Below are positions 1-7,817 of a stretch of DNA of 30,056 bases, in pieces. Every line of letters starts with the position of its first letter. Within the stretch, counting starts at the first letter, position 1. Both the position numbers and the translations under genes were made by a program. The DNA is taken from positions 1-30,056 of the forward strand of contig JBMSMG010000017.1 of assembly GCA_049421025.1 (NCBI GenBank), written 5' to 3'. The stretch is from RGUW01 sp049421025. Lineage in GTDB: Bacteria > Cyanobacteriota > Cyanobacteriia > PCC-6307 > Cyanobiaceae. The notes beneath the pieces were generated by a model, which searched no databases, had not been told where the DNA came from, and was given only the letters and a program-made list of their open reading frames with translations.

Positions 1-3000
1 TGGTGAGCGTGACGATGGAAACCACCGGCACGATGCTGGTGGGCTCCGACATCGCCGCGGTGGTGGCGATTCTGGAGCCGTTCAACATCGACGTGCTGGG
101 GCTCAACTGCGCCACGGGCCCGGAGCAGATGAAAGAGCACATCCGCTACCTCAGCGCCCACAGCCCCTTTGTGGTGAGCTGTATCCCCAACGCAGGCTTG
201 CCCGAGAACATTGGCGGTGTGGCCCATTACCGCCTCACCCCCACCGAGATGAAGATGCAGCTCATGCACTTCGTCGAAGACCTGGGCGTGCAGGTGATTG
301 GCGGCTGCTGCGGCACCACCCCGGCCCACATTGGCGCGCTAGTGGAGCTCTCAACTGAGCTCAAGCCGGCCGAGCGGCCCGTGCGCCGCGGCGAATCGCC
401 CCGTCCACCGCTGCACTACGAGCCAGCAGCCAGCTCGATCTATGGCACCACGCCGTATCACCAGGACAACTCTTTTTTGATCATTGGCGAGCGGCTTAAC
501 GCCAGCGGCTCGAAGAAGGTGCGCGAGCTGCTGGCCTCTGAAGACTGGGACGGCTTGGTGGCTGTGGCGCGCGGCCAGGTCAAAGAGAACGCCCATGTGC
601 TCGATGTCAACGTTGACTACGTCGGCCGCGATGGTGAGCGCGACATGCACGCGCTGGTGAGCCGACTGGTCACCAACGTCAACCTGCCGCTCATGCTCGA
701 CTCCACCGAGTGGCAAAAAATGGAAGCTGGCCTCAAGGTGGCTGGCGGCAAGTGCATCCTCAACTCCACCAACTACGAAGACGGCCCAGAGCGCTTCTTC
801 AAGGTGCTGGAGCTGGCCCGTAGCTATGGCGCCGGTGTGGTGGTGGGCACCATCGACGAAGAGGGCATGGCCCGCACGGCCGAGAAGAAATTCGCCATCG
901 CGCAGCGGGCTTACCGCGATGCGCTCGAGTTCGGCATCCCTGCCCACGAGATCTTTTACGACCCCCTGGCGCTGCCGATCTCAACCGGCATCGAGGAGGA
1001 TCGCCTCAATGGCGCCGCCACGATCGAGTCGATCCGCCTGATCCGCCAGCACCTGCCTGGGGTGCACGTGGTGCTGGGGGTCAGCAACGTCAGCTTCGGG
1101 CTGTCGCCTGCAGCACGCATCGTGCTCAACAGCGTGTTTCTGCACGACTGCTGCGAGGCCGGCATGGATGCGGCCATCGTCAGCCCGGCCAAGATCCTGC
1201 CGCTGATCAAAATCAGCGAAGAGCACCAGCAGGTTTGCCGCGACCTGATCAACGACCGCCGCCGCTTTGAAAACGACGCACCGGCCGGCAGTGGCGCCCC
1301 CTGCATCTACGACCCGCTCACCGAGCTCACCACCCTGTTTGAAGGGGTCAGCGCCAAGGAGGCCCGCGCTTCAGGCCCCTCGCTGGCCGATCTGCCGCTG
1401 GAGGAGAGGCTCAAGCAGCACATCATCGATGGTGAGCGCATCGGCCTGGAACCTGCGCTCGATGAAGCCCTGCAGAGCTACCCGCCCCTGCAGATCATCA
1501 ACACCTTTCTGCTCGATGGCATGAAGGTGGTGGGTGAGCTGTTCGGCAGCGGTCAGATGCAGCTGCCGTTTGTGCTCCAAAGCGCCGAGACCATGAAGGC
1601 GGCGGTGGCGCACCTCGAGCCCCACATGGAAAAACTCGAGGGTGAAAGCAGCAGCAAGGGCAAGTTTTTGATCGCCACGGTCAAAGGCGATGTCCACGAC
1701 ATCGGCAAGAACCTGGTCGACATCATCCTCACCAACAACGGCTATGAGGTGATCAACCTCGGCATCAAGCAGAGCTGTGAGGCGATCATCGATGCCCAGC
1801 GGCAGCACCAGGCCGACTGCATCGCCATGAGTGGCCTGCTGGTCAAGTCGACTGCCTTTATGAAAGACAACCTCGAGGCCTTCAACGAGGCGGGCATCAG
1901 CGTGCCGGTGATCCTGGGTGGTGCCGCCTTGACCCCGCGCTTTGTGCATGGCGACTGCCGCGCCGCCTACAAGGGTCAGGTCGTCTATGGGCGCGACGCC
2001 TTCGCCGACCTGCGCTTCATGGACGCCCTCATGGAGGCCAAGGCTGCTGAGCAGTGGGATGACCTTCAGGGTTTCCTCGGCGTCATTCCCGAGGGCCTGG
2101 GGCTGGGACCTGCGGCCGGCACAGATGACGAGGGTGCCGCCCAGCCACTCGATTCGGACACCGTCGCGTCGGTGACGCGTGATGCCTCAGCAACCAGCGT
2201 TCAGTCCGCAGCTCAGCCCGTTAGTGACGAGCGCTCCAGCGCCGTGCCCGAAGAGCCCGCGCTGGTTCCCCCGTTCTGGGGCAGCCGCGTGCTCAATGAA
2301 AGCGAGATCGATCTGGCCGAGGTGTTCGCCTACCTCGATCGCAATGCCCTCTTTGCCGGCCAGTGGCAGCTGCGCAAGAGCCAGCAGCAATCGCGCGACG
2401 AGTACGACGCCATGCTCGCGTCCAAGGCTGAGCCGGTGCTCAAGCAGTGGATCGCACGCTGCATCAACGAGCAGCTGTTGACCCCGCGGGTGGCCTATGG
2501 CTACTTCCCCTGTGGCAGAGACGGCAATGCCGTGGTGCTGTTCGATCCTGCGGGGCTGGAGACCTCCAGTGCCCCCGCGGCGGCAGGGCCCGAACTGGGT
2601 CGCTTTGAACTACCGCGACAACGCTCGGGAAACCGCTACTGCATTGCCGACTTCTACCGCGATCTGAGCACCGCTGCCGATGGCAGCCGCAGCGCAGCTG
2701 ACGTGTTGCCCATGCAGGCGGTCACCATGGGCGAGCGGGCCACCGCCTTTGCCCAGCAGTTGTTCAGTGGCGACCAGTACAGCGACTATCTGTACTTCCA
2801 CGGTCTCGCCGTACAAATGGCGGAAGCCCTGGCCGAATGGGTGCACGCCCGCATTCGCCGTGAACTTGGCTTCGCCGACCCCGCGGACATGCCCCTGCGT
2901 GATGTGCTGGCCCAGCGCTATCGGGGCAGCCGCTATTCGTTCGGCTACCCGGCCTGCCCCAACGTGGCCGACTCACGCCAGCAACTGCTTTGGCTCGGTG

Positions 3001-3107
3001 CCGAGCGCATAGGCCTCTCGATGGATGAGAGCGAGCAGCTCCACCCCGAGCAGAGCACGACCGCCCTGGTGGCTCTGCACAGCAAGGCCCGTTACTTCAG
3101 CGCCTGA
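1..3107 (+). CDS. metH: Cobalamin-dependent methionine synthase, 5' truncated by window
   Basis: Transfers a methyl group from 5-methyltetrahydrofolate through cobalamin to homocysteine, in the cytoplasm. The frame is open from base 3 and the true start lies upstream; about 1034 residues are visible against roughly 1180-1200 for the family. Domains in visible numbering: end of the homocysteine-binding domain with zinc ligands C36 (LNCATG) and C102/C103 (GGCCGTTP); pterin-binding domain about 155-420 (LIIGERLNASGSKK); cobalamin cap and B12-binding domain about 470-690 with D563-V-H565-D-I-G568, whose His is the cobalt ligand; AdoMet-activation domain about 760-1034 ending in the SRYSFGYPACP motif. 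A roughly 50-residue acidic, Ala/Ser-rich linker sits between the B12 and activation domains. Retention of the activation domain means reductive reactivation by AdoMet is expected. Very sure of identity; the N-terminus is not seen. Confidence 0.97.
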   Translation, partial: VSVTMETTGTMLVGSDIAAVVAILEPFNIDVLGLNCATGPEQMKEHIRYLSAHSPFVVSCIPNAGLPENIGGVAHYRLTPTEMKMQLMHFVEDLGVQVIGGCCGTTPAHIGALVELSTELKPAERPVRRGESPRPPLHYEPAASSIYGTTPYHQDNSFLIIGERLNASGSKKVRELLASEDWDGLVAVARGQVKENAHVLDVNVDYVGRDGERDMHALVSRLVTNVNLPLMLDSTEWQKMEAGLKVAGGKCILNSTNYEDGPERFFKVLELARSYGAGVVVGTIDEEGMARTAEKKFAIAQRAYRDALEFGIPAHEIFYDPLALPISTGIEEDRLNGAATIESIRLIRQHLPGVHVVLGVSNVSFGLSPAARIVLNSVFLHDCCEAGMDAAIVSPAKILPLIKISEEHQQVCRDLINDRRRFENDAPAGSGAPCIYDPLTELTTLFEGVSAKEARASGPSLADLPLEERLKQHIIDGERIGLEPALDEALQSYPPLQIINTFLLDGMKVVGELFGSGQMQLPFVLQSAETMKAAVAHLEPHMEKLEGESSSKGKFLIATVKGDVHDIGKNLVDIILTNNGYEVINLGIKQSCEAIIDAQRQHQADCIAMSGLLVKSTAFMKDNLEAFNEAGISVPVILGGAALTPRFVHGDCRAAYKGQVVYGRDAFADLRFMDALMEAKAAEQWDDLQGFLGVIPEGLGLGPAAGTDDEGAAQPLDSDTVASVTRDASATSVQSAAQPVSDERSSAVPEEPALVPPFWGSRVLNESEIDLAEVFAYLDRNALFAGQWQLRKSQQQSRDEYDAMLASKAEPVLKQWIARCINEQLLTPRVAYGYFPCGRDGNAVVLFDPAGLETSSAPAAAGPELGRFELPRQRSGNRYCIADFYRDLSTAADGSRSAADVLPMQAVTMGERATAFAQQLFSGDQYSDYLYFHGLAVQMAEALAEWVHARIRRELGFADPADMPLRDVLAQRYRGSRYSFGYPACPNVADSRQQLLWLGAERIGLSMDESEQLHPEQSTTALVALHSKARYFSA

Positions 3108-3158
3108 GCCAGACCCGGGAGCCCCTAGCCTTGGCTTCTGCTTTCCCGACGACGCCCC

Positions 3159-3431
3159 ATGGCTATTGCAGGACCCGACGGAGTGGACGCCGCCATCAAG
3201 GCCGGTGTTGACCTCGATGGCAGTCCGATCCCTGCCGAGATGCTCGCTCTCTACAACGAGGTGATGGATCTCGAAAGCCAGCGGGCCCGCAGCGGCGTCA
3301 AAAAATCGATGCGCAACCGGATCGTCAAGACCGGAGCGAAGCATTTTGACCAGGACACCCTGGATGCCCGCCTCAAGGCTGCCGGTTGGGACGGTCTGAA
3401 GCAAAAGGAGATCGACTTCTTCTACGGTTGA
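3159..3431 (+). CDS. Small conserved cyanobacterial-type protein, unknown function
   Basis: A 90-residue soluble, charged protein starting MAIAGPDG and ending EIDFFYG. No signal peptide, membrane segment or catalytic motif is visible. The middle is rich in Arg/Lys and Glu (ESQRARSGVKKSMRNR) and probably helical, so a nucleic-acid or protein partner is possible but not shown. It begins 51 bp after metH on the same strand and may be read from it; a hairpin at 3447-3466 closes the unit. I recall similar short proteins in picocyanobacteria but cannot name a family. ATG at 3159 gives a natural start and no better one exists downstream. The gene call is fairly sure; the function is unknown. Confidence 0.75.
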   Translation: MAIAGPDGVDAAIKAGVDLDGSPIPAEMLALYNEVMDLESQRARSGVKKSMRNRIVKTGAKHFDQDTLDARLKAAGWDGLKQKEIDFFYG

Positions 3432-3446
3432 GACCTGTGGTTTCAG

Positions 3447-3466
3447 CAGGGCGTGAACACGCCTTG
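3447..3466. terminator. Hairpin between convergent genes, probable bidirectional terminator
   Basis: CAGGGCGTG and CACGCCTTG pair over nine positions (one G-U) around a very short loop. It lies in the 51-bp gap between a plus-strand gene ending at 3431 and a minus-strand gene ending at 3483, where a shared terminator is expected. Neither side has a clear T-run, so the call rests on stem strength and position. Confidence 0.45.
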
Positions 3467-3482
3467 AACGCCTCGAGGTGAC

Positions 3483-3710
3483 TCAGTTGCAGAAGTCCTG
3501 CAGGGTATCGATCACATCCTGCTGGAAGTCTTCGAGGTCAGCTGAATCGCTCAGATCGATCCCCTCGCCGGCTGCATTTTGAGCCAACTCCTGAAAATGG
3601 AAGGCTCCTTCGCCATGGGCCAAAAATTCCATGGCGGAACTCTCACCGCTTTCCTTGTAGGCGTCGCACAGGGCCAGGAAGGCCGCGTCTTCGGTGAAAT
3701 CCCAGCTCAT
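3483..3710 (-). CDS. Small acidic hypothetical protein
   Basis: A 75-residue, strongly acidic protein starting MSWDFTEDAAFLALCDAYK and ending LQDFCN. The open frame extends upstream to 3797, but those 29 residues look like non-coding translation, and the internal ATG at 3710 starts the recognisably protein-like part, so I chose it. No membrane segment, signal or known motif is visible. The C-terminal half (DLSDSADLEDFQQDVIDTL) is Asp/Glu-rich and likely helical. It is convergent with the 90-residue gene and divergent from the DUF2237 gene. I do not recognise the family; the size and composition would fit a small binding or regulatory protein, but this is not shown. Confidence 0.6.
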   Translation of the reverse strand: MSWDFTEDAAFLALCDAYKESGESSAMEFLAHGEGAFHFQELAQNAAGEGIDLSDSADLEDFQQDVIDTLQDFCN

Positions 3711-3860
3711 GAAGCGGTGGCGGTGAGGGTTGAGCGAAATGCGTTCACAAAGACCTTTAACGCCTGACCCCCGGAATTCGTCAACCTTCTGGCACAAACT
3801 TGTGTCAAGGTCGCAGGGTCGATTCCTTCAGAACCCTCTATCCATCGTTGCATTGGCGAC
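3711..3860. promoter_or_regulatory. Divergent intergenic region, presumed promoters
   Basis: 150 bp separates the start of the minus-strand 75-residue gene from the start of the plus-strand DUF2237 gene. Both promoters should lie here by position. I could not find a convincing -10/-35 pair or an operator. Confidence 0.25.
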
Positions 3861-4226
3861 ATGAGTCCAAATCCGCTCAACGTGCTGGGTGAACCACTCG
3901 AGCTCTGCAGCTGCGAGCCCATGACCGGTTGGATGCGGGACGGCAGCTGCCGAACCGACAGCCGCGACCATGGCCGTCACACCGTCTGTTGTGAAATGAC
4001 GGAAGCCTTTCTGACGTACAGCAAGGCTCAGGGCAATGACCTCTCAACCCCCATGCCCCAATTCGGCTTCCCGGGTTTGAAACCTGGTGATCACTGGTGT
4101 GTGTGCGCGCCGCGCTGGTTGCAGGCCTACGAGGACGGCATGGCCCCGCCGGTGCGGCTGCAGGCCTGCGAGGCCTCAACGCTCGAGATCATTGCCTTGG
4201 AGACCCTGCAACGCCACGCGCTTTAA
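3861..4226 (+). CDS. DUF2237 family protein
   Basis: A 121-residue cytoplasmic protein of the DUF2237 family, for which no established function is known to me. It shows the family pattern in order: NVLGEPLELCS near the N-terminus, a Gly/Asp/Cys-rich segment (MRDGSCRTD), HTVCCEMTEAFL, the Lys/Ser-rich KAQGNDLSTP, and the signature FGFPGLKPGDHWCVCAPRW followed by a helical tail with YEDGMAPPV and LQRHAL. Seven cysteines in 121 residues, several next to His or Asp, suggest metal or thiol chemistry, which is inference only. Full length for the family. It is convergent with the SDR gene with only 22 bp between stops. ATG at 3861 is the only sensible start. Confidence 0.88.
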   Translation: MSPNPLNVLGEPLELCSCEPMTGWMRDGSCRTDSRDHGRHTVCCEMTEAFLTYSKAQGNDLSTPMPQFGFPGLKPGDHWCVCAPRWLQAYEDGMAPPVRLQACEASTLEIIALETLQRHAL

Positions 4227-4248
4227 ACGGAGAGGCCGACCAAAGCGT

Positions 4249-5004
4249 TCACCAGGGGATGGCTTTGCCGTCCCAGGCCCAGAAGCCGCCGCTATCGGCG
4301 GCACTGAGTCCCTCCAGGACATCGAGCAGATAGCCGGCACTTTGATCAGGCGTAAACAGGCGTTCAGGATCGACAGCGCCTCGAAAGGGCGCCGAGAGAT
4401 CGGTGGCTGTTGTCCCTGGATGCAGCAAGCTCACGCAGCAGTTGGGCAGTCGGCGGCGCCACTCCAGCGCGAGGGTGCGCAGCAATTGGTTCTGAGCGGC
4501 CTTGGCAGCGCGGTAGCTGTACCACCCCCCAAGTTGGTTGTCGCCAATGCTGCCGACCCGAGCTGACAGGCTCGCCCAATGGCTTGGCTGAGAGCGCTCG
4601 AGGGCATCGCCCAGGGCTTGTGCCAGCAGAATTGGGCCAAACGCATTGACAGCAAAGCTGTGCTCGAGCTGAGCCCGGCAAATGGCGCTGAGGCGCTTTT
4701 CAGGTTGGAGCAGCGGGCTGTGCAGCACCCCCGCGGTGTTTATCACCAGCCGCAACGGTGCCCATGCAGCAAGAGCATGCTCACGGAGGCGCTGCAGGCT
4801 TTGATCATCACAAAGATCAAGGTGCCATTGGTCACTGGCTTGGGGCTGCCTGGTTGCCAGATGCACCTGCAGACCCGGAGCCCTGCGCGCAAGCTCTGCG
4901 CGCAGGGCACGGCCAATCCCCCCGCCACCCACAATCAGCGCCTGGCCTTGCCAGCTGCTCAACGGCGACACAACAGCGGTCCAATCACTTGCGCTATGGC
5001 GCAT
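4249..5004 (-). CDS. Short-chain dehydrogenase/reductase (SDR)
   Basis: A 251-residue Rossmann-fold oxidoreductase expected to use NAD(P)(H); the substrate is unknown. It has a Gly-rich cofactor loop ALIVGGGGIGRAL near residue 25, an NTAG strand (NTAGVLHSP), and the catalytic YxxxK in WYSYRAAKAAQNQLL. A loop after the active site carries HPGTTATDLSAPF, as in the CsgA/C-factor-like SDR branch. The frame extends to 5103, but the ATG at 5004 puts the Rossmann strand at the usual distance from the N-terminus, so I chose it. That start shares bases with the first possible start of divergent gpsA, so each gene's promoter must lie inside the other. SDR assignment is sure; the specific reaction is not. 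Confidence 0.88.
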   Translation of the reverse strand: MRHSASDWTAVVSPLSSWQGQALIVGGGGIGRALRAELARRAPGLQVHLATRQPQASDQWHLDLCDDQSLQRLREHALAAWAPLRLVINTAGVLHSPLLQPEKRLSAICRAQLEHSFAVNAFGPILLAQALGDALERSQPSHWASLSARVGSIGDNQLGGWYSYRAAKAAQNQLLRTLALEWRRRLPNCCVSLLHPGTTATDLSAPFRGAVDPERLFTPDQSAGYLLDVLEGLSAADSGGFWAWDGKAIPW

Positions 5005-5938
5005 GATGGCAGCCATGACTCTGCGCATCGCGGTTCTGGGGCGAGGTGCCTGGGGGCGCACGTTGATCGGTCTGTGGCAAGCCCAGGGCCACAGGCTCGT
5101 CACCTGGTCCAGGGCAGATGGTCCGCTGCCTGTCGATCAACTGCTCAACAGCGACCTGGTGGTCTCGGCAGTTGCCATGGCGGGGGTGGCGCCGCTTGCG
5201 GCCGAGCTGGCCCCCCAGTGGCGAGCTGAGCTGCCTTTGCTCAGTTGCAGCAAGGGCATCGAGCCAGGCTCACTGGCCACAGCCTCCCAACTCTGGAGGC
5301 AGGGCCTGGGGCCTCTGAGCAAGCTGGCAGTCCTCAGTGGGCCCAATCTGGCGACTGAACTGCAACAGGGACTGCCGGCAGCCAGCACCTTGGCCAGCTG
5401 TGACCAAGAGCTGTGCAGCTGGCTTCAGCACCACCTCAGTGGAGAAACCCTGCGTTTCTACAGGCACGACGATCCGTTGGGTTGCGAGGCAGCTGGAGCA
5501 CTGAAAAATGTGATTGCCATCGCGGCCGGCGTCTGTGATGGGCTTGAGCTGGGTGCCAACGCCAAGGCCTCACTGCTGTGCCGCGGCCTGGCCGAAATGG
5601 CGCAGCTGATCGAGGGCCTCGGAGGTCAAAGCAGCACCCTCTATGGACTAGCAGGGGTGGGTGACCTGCTGGCAACCGCCAACAGTCGCCTCAGCCGCAA
5701 TTACCGATTCGGCCTGCTGCTGGCAGAGGGACTCAGCGCCAGTGATGCGCACCGCAGCATCGCTGCAACCGTTGAAGGCGAGGCGACCGCCAGAGCGGCC
5801 CTGGAGCTTGCCCGGCGTAACGGCTGGCATCTGCCGATCTGCGAGCAGGTTGATGCCTTGATTCAAGGAACCATCAAGCCGTCTCAGGCTGTCAAAGCCT
5901 TGATGGAACGTGAGCTCAAAGCTGAACTTGCAGCGTGA
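5003..5938 (+). CDS. gpsA: Glycerol-3-phosphate dehydrogenase [NAD(P)+]
   Basis: Reduces dihydroxyacetone phosphate to sn-glycerol-3-phosphate, the backbone for membrane glycerolipids; cytoplasmic. The 311 residues show the N-terminal dinucleotide loop VLGRGAWGRTL, CSKGIEPGS, SGPNLATELQQGLP, and the helical C-terminal domain with AAGALKNVIAIAAGVCDGL (catalytic Lys), GANAKASLLCRGLAEM and YGLAGVGDLLAT, all typical of bacterial GpsA and of normal length. The start may be ATG 5003, ATG 5006 or ATG 5015; 5015 (MTLRIAVLG) places the nucleotide-binding strand at the usual position and avoids overlapping the divergent SDR start. The next gene overlaps the stop by 4 bp, so translation coupling is likely. 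Confidence 0.95.
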   Translation: MMAAMTLRIAVLGRGAWGRTLIGLWQAQGHRLVTWSRADGPLPVDQLLNSDLVVSAVAMAGVAPLAAELAPQWRAELPLLSCSKGIEPGSLATASQLWRQGLGPLSKLAVLSGPNLATELQQGLPAASTLASCDQELCSWLQHHLSGETLRFYRHDDPLGCEAAGALKNVIAIAAGVCDGLELGANAKASLLCRGLAEMAQLIEGLGGQSSTLYGLAGVGDLLATANSRLSRNYRFGLLLAEGLSASDAHRSIAATVEGEATARAALELARRNGWHLPICEQVDALIQGTIKPSQAVKALMERELKAELAA

Positions 5939-6861
5939 ACCAGGCTTCGCAACACACGCTGGCGGCAACGCCCATACAGGCCCTGCTGGTGGAAGCTTTT
6001 ACCGAGGTGTCCTGCCGCGGCAATGGGGCCGCGGTGGTTCTGCTCCCTCGGGCTGCCGATGCTGATTGGATGCAAGCACTCGCCTGCAGCCTCAACCAGT
6101 CGGAAACGGCCTTTCTGCTGCCTGGAACCGATGGCTGGTGCTTGCGTTGGTTCACTCCAACCTGTGAAGTGCCGCTCTGCGGACATGCAACCTTGGCGGC
6201 GCTGTTGGCGCTGCGGCATTGGCAGTTGCTTGACGCCGATTCGGGCACCCAGTTCCACACACGCAGTGGTGTGCTGCCGGCGGCGCTGTCGGGCAGCTCA
6301 GGGCAGATCGAATTGCCTGCCCAACCACTACTCAGCGAGTCAGTACCCACCGGCCTGCGCAGCACGCTGCGAGAGGCCGGTGTGGAGAGCATCGCTGGTT
6401 TTTGGCGCAGCTCCCTCGGCTACAGCGTGGTGCTCCTGGAGGACTCCATCGAGCTTGCTGAGCTGCGCCTGGCGCTCAATGATCTTGAAACGGCAGAAGC
6501 CAGTGGTTTGGTGCTGATGCAGCCAGTAGAAGCGCTGAGCAGCAGGCCAACGGTTTTGGGCCATTCGGCTGATTACCAACTGCGCTTCTTTGCCCCGGGA
6601 CTTGGTATCGATGAGGACCCAGTGACTGGATCCGCCCATGCACTGGTGGCGCCCTATTGGTTCAACAGGCTTGGTCGTAACTGGGTTGCCGGCTGGCAGT
6701 GTTCAGCACGCCCTGGTGGAATGCTCTGTGAGATGGCATCGTCAGGCATGATTCGCCTCTCGGGTGCTGGCTCAGTCCTGTGGCAAGGAGATCTGCTGAT
6801 CCCACTGGACGACTCAGGCTCGGCATCGCTGAGCTGGCAAGCGGCTTGCGGCAACAGCTGA
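5935..6861 (+). CDS. PhzF family isomerase/epimerase-like protein
   Basis: A 308-residue member of the PhzF (phenazine biosynthesis-like) family, with the same two-lobed fold as diaminopimelate epimerase. Only a few members have known reactions; this one need not make phenazines. Visible markers: RGNGAAVVLLP, LNQSETAFLLP with the family's catalytic Glu, LRWFTPTCEVPLCGHATLAA with the GHAT motif, and the C-terminal LGIDEDPVTGSAHALVAPYW. Length is normal. Translation starts at a GTG that overlaps the TGA of gpsA, the pattern of a coupled operon. The C-terminal end overlaps the next reading frame. Family is sure; substrate unknown. Confidence 0.92.
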   Translation: MNQASQHTLAATPIQALLVEAFTEVSCRGNGAAVVLLPRAADADWMQALACSLNQSETAFLLPGTDGWCLRWFTPTCEVPLCGHATLAALLALRHWQLLDADSGTQFHTRSGVLPAALSGSSGQIELPAQPLLSESVPTGLRSTLREAGVESIAGFWRSSLGYSVVLLEDSIELAELRLALNDLETAEASGLVLMQPVEALSSRPTVLGHSADYQLRFFAPGLGIDEDPVTGSAHALVAPYWFNRLGRNWVAGWQCSARPGGMLCEMASSGMIRLSGAGSVLWQGDLLIPLDDSGSASLSWQAACGNS

Positions 6862-7817
6862 CTCAACACCAACGGTGGTGGCTGGCAGCGCCTGCAGCTC
6901 TGGCGGTGTTTGGCCTCGGCTTCGCGCTGCAAAGCTTCGGGTTGTCAGGTTCAGCATCCAGCAGTGCCAGTGACCCGCTGTTGGATGCCCTAATGGCCCA
7001 ACCCGCCAGCACAGCGCTCTCGGCGGTTCGCAGTGAGCGCGCCGCAGATCGGCTCGAAGACCCCTCGCAGCAAGGTCCATCGGCCTTGCGTGAACCTGCA
7101 GCCGGAGAACCGCTGCAGCTCGAAATTCGGGTGGCGTTGCTCTCGGCAGGAACCCAACCCAGCATTTCTGCAACAGGTCTTTGGCAGCTCCGTGATGCCA
7201 ACGGCCGTGTCTTGCAACAGGGCGGTGCCGGCGAAACGGTCTCTGTTGGCCAGGCTCTGCAGATGGGTGAAGCCTGGCTGCTCACGAGCCGCACAGCAGC
7301 TGTTGTGGTCAACGGCAGGGCTTATGCCGGCAGGCTCAGGCTGCTGCCCAAAGACGGCGGCATTCAGGTGATCAACCACCTGGGCCTCGAGAGCTATATC
7401 GCGGCTGTGGTTGGCGCAGAGATGCCCAGCTCCTGGGCTCTGCATGCTCTGAAAGCACAAGCTGTTGCCGCACGCTCCTACGCGCTGGCCCACATGGCAC
7501 GTCCGGCCAACCGTCATTGGCATTTAGGTGACACGACCCGATGGCAGGCTTACAAGGGCCTCGAGCGTGTCAACAGCCGAACGCTTGAGGCGGCGGCGCG
7601 CACCTCTGGGATCATCTTGAGCTACCAGGGGGCCATCGTGGAGAGCCTCTATGCGTCCAACCGGCAGATCAGCCTTGAGGCCCATGGCCATCTCGGAGCC
7701 AGCATGAGCCAGCACGGTGCCAGGGAACTCGCCGAAGAGGGCCATCGCTACAACGCCATTCTCGGTCGCTATTACCCAGGAGCCTCCTTGGCGAGGCTGC
7801 GCGCCGGTGCGCTCTGA
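6846..7817 (+). CDS. SpoIID/LytB domain protein, membrane-anchored
   Basis: An envelope protein of the SpoIID/LytB family, whose members act on or stimulate peptidoglycan cleavage. There is an N-terminal signal/anchor (WWLAAPAALAVFGLGFALQS), a low-complexity stretch, then the SpoIID core: INHLGLESYIAAVVGAEMP, ALKAQAVAARSYALAHM and the C-terminal HLGASMSQHGARELAEEGH. Cyanobacteria do not sporulate, so a role in wall remodelling is the sensible inference. The start is uncertain: the frame is open from a GTG at 6780, which would overlap the PhzF gene by 82 bp; the TTG at 6846 reduces this to 16 bp and still gives a basic N-terminus and full anchor, so I prefer it. Its stop overlaps the next gene's GTG start by 11 bp. 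Confidence 0.85.
   Translation: MRQQLTQHQRWWLAAPAALAVFGLGFALQSFGLSGSASSSASDPLLDALMAQPASTALSAVRSERAADRLEDPSQQGPSALREPAAGEPLQLEIRVALLSAGTQPSISATGLWQLRDANGRVLQQGGAGETVSVGQALQMGEAWLLTSRTAAVVVNGRAYAGRLRLLPKDGGIQVINHLGLESYIAAVVGAEMPSSWALHALKAQAVAARSYALAHMARPANRHWHLGDTTRWQAYKGLERVNSRTLEAAARTSGIILSYQGAIVESLYASNRQISLEAHGHLGASMSQHGARELAEEGHRYNAILGRYYPGASLARLRAGAL

Noticed and set aside
351..947. 198-codon minus-strand frame inside metH
   Set aside because: It lies wholly opposite strongly conserved MetH domains and reads as GC-biased antisense translation with no recognisable motif.
5935..6861. Phenazine biosynthesis locus
   Set aside because: A PhzF-family gene alone is common in bacteria that make no phenazines; no other phz gene is present.
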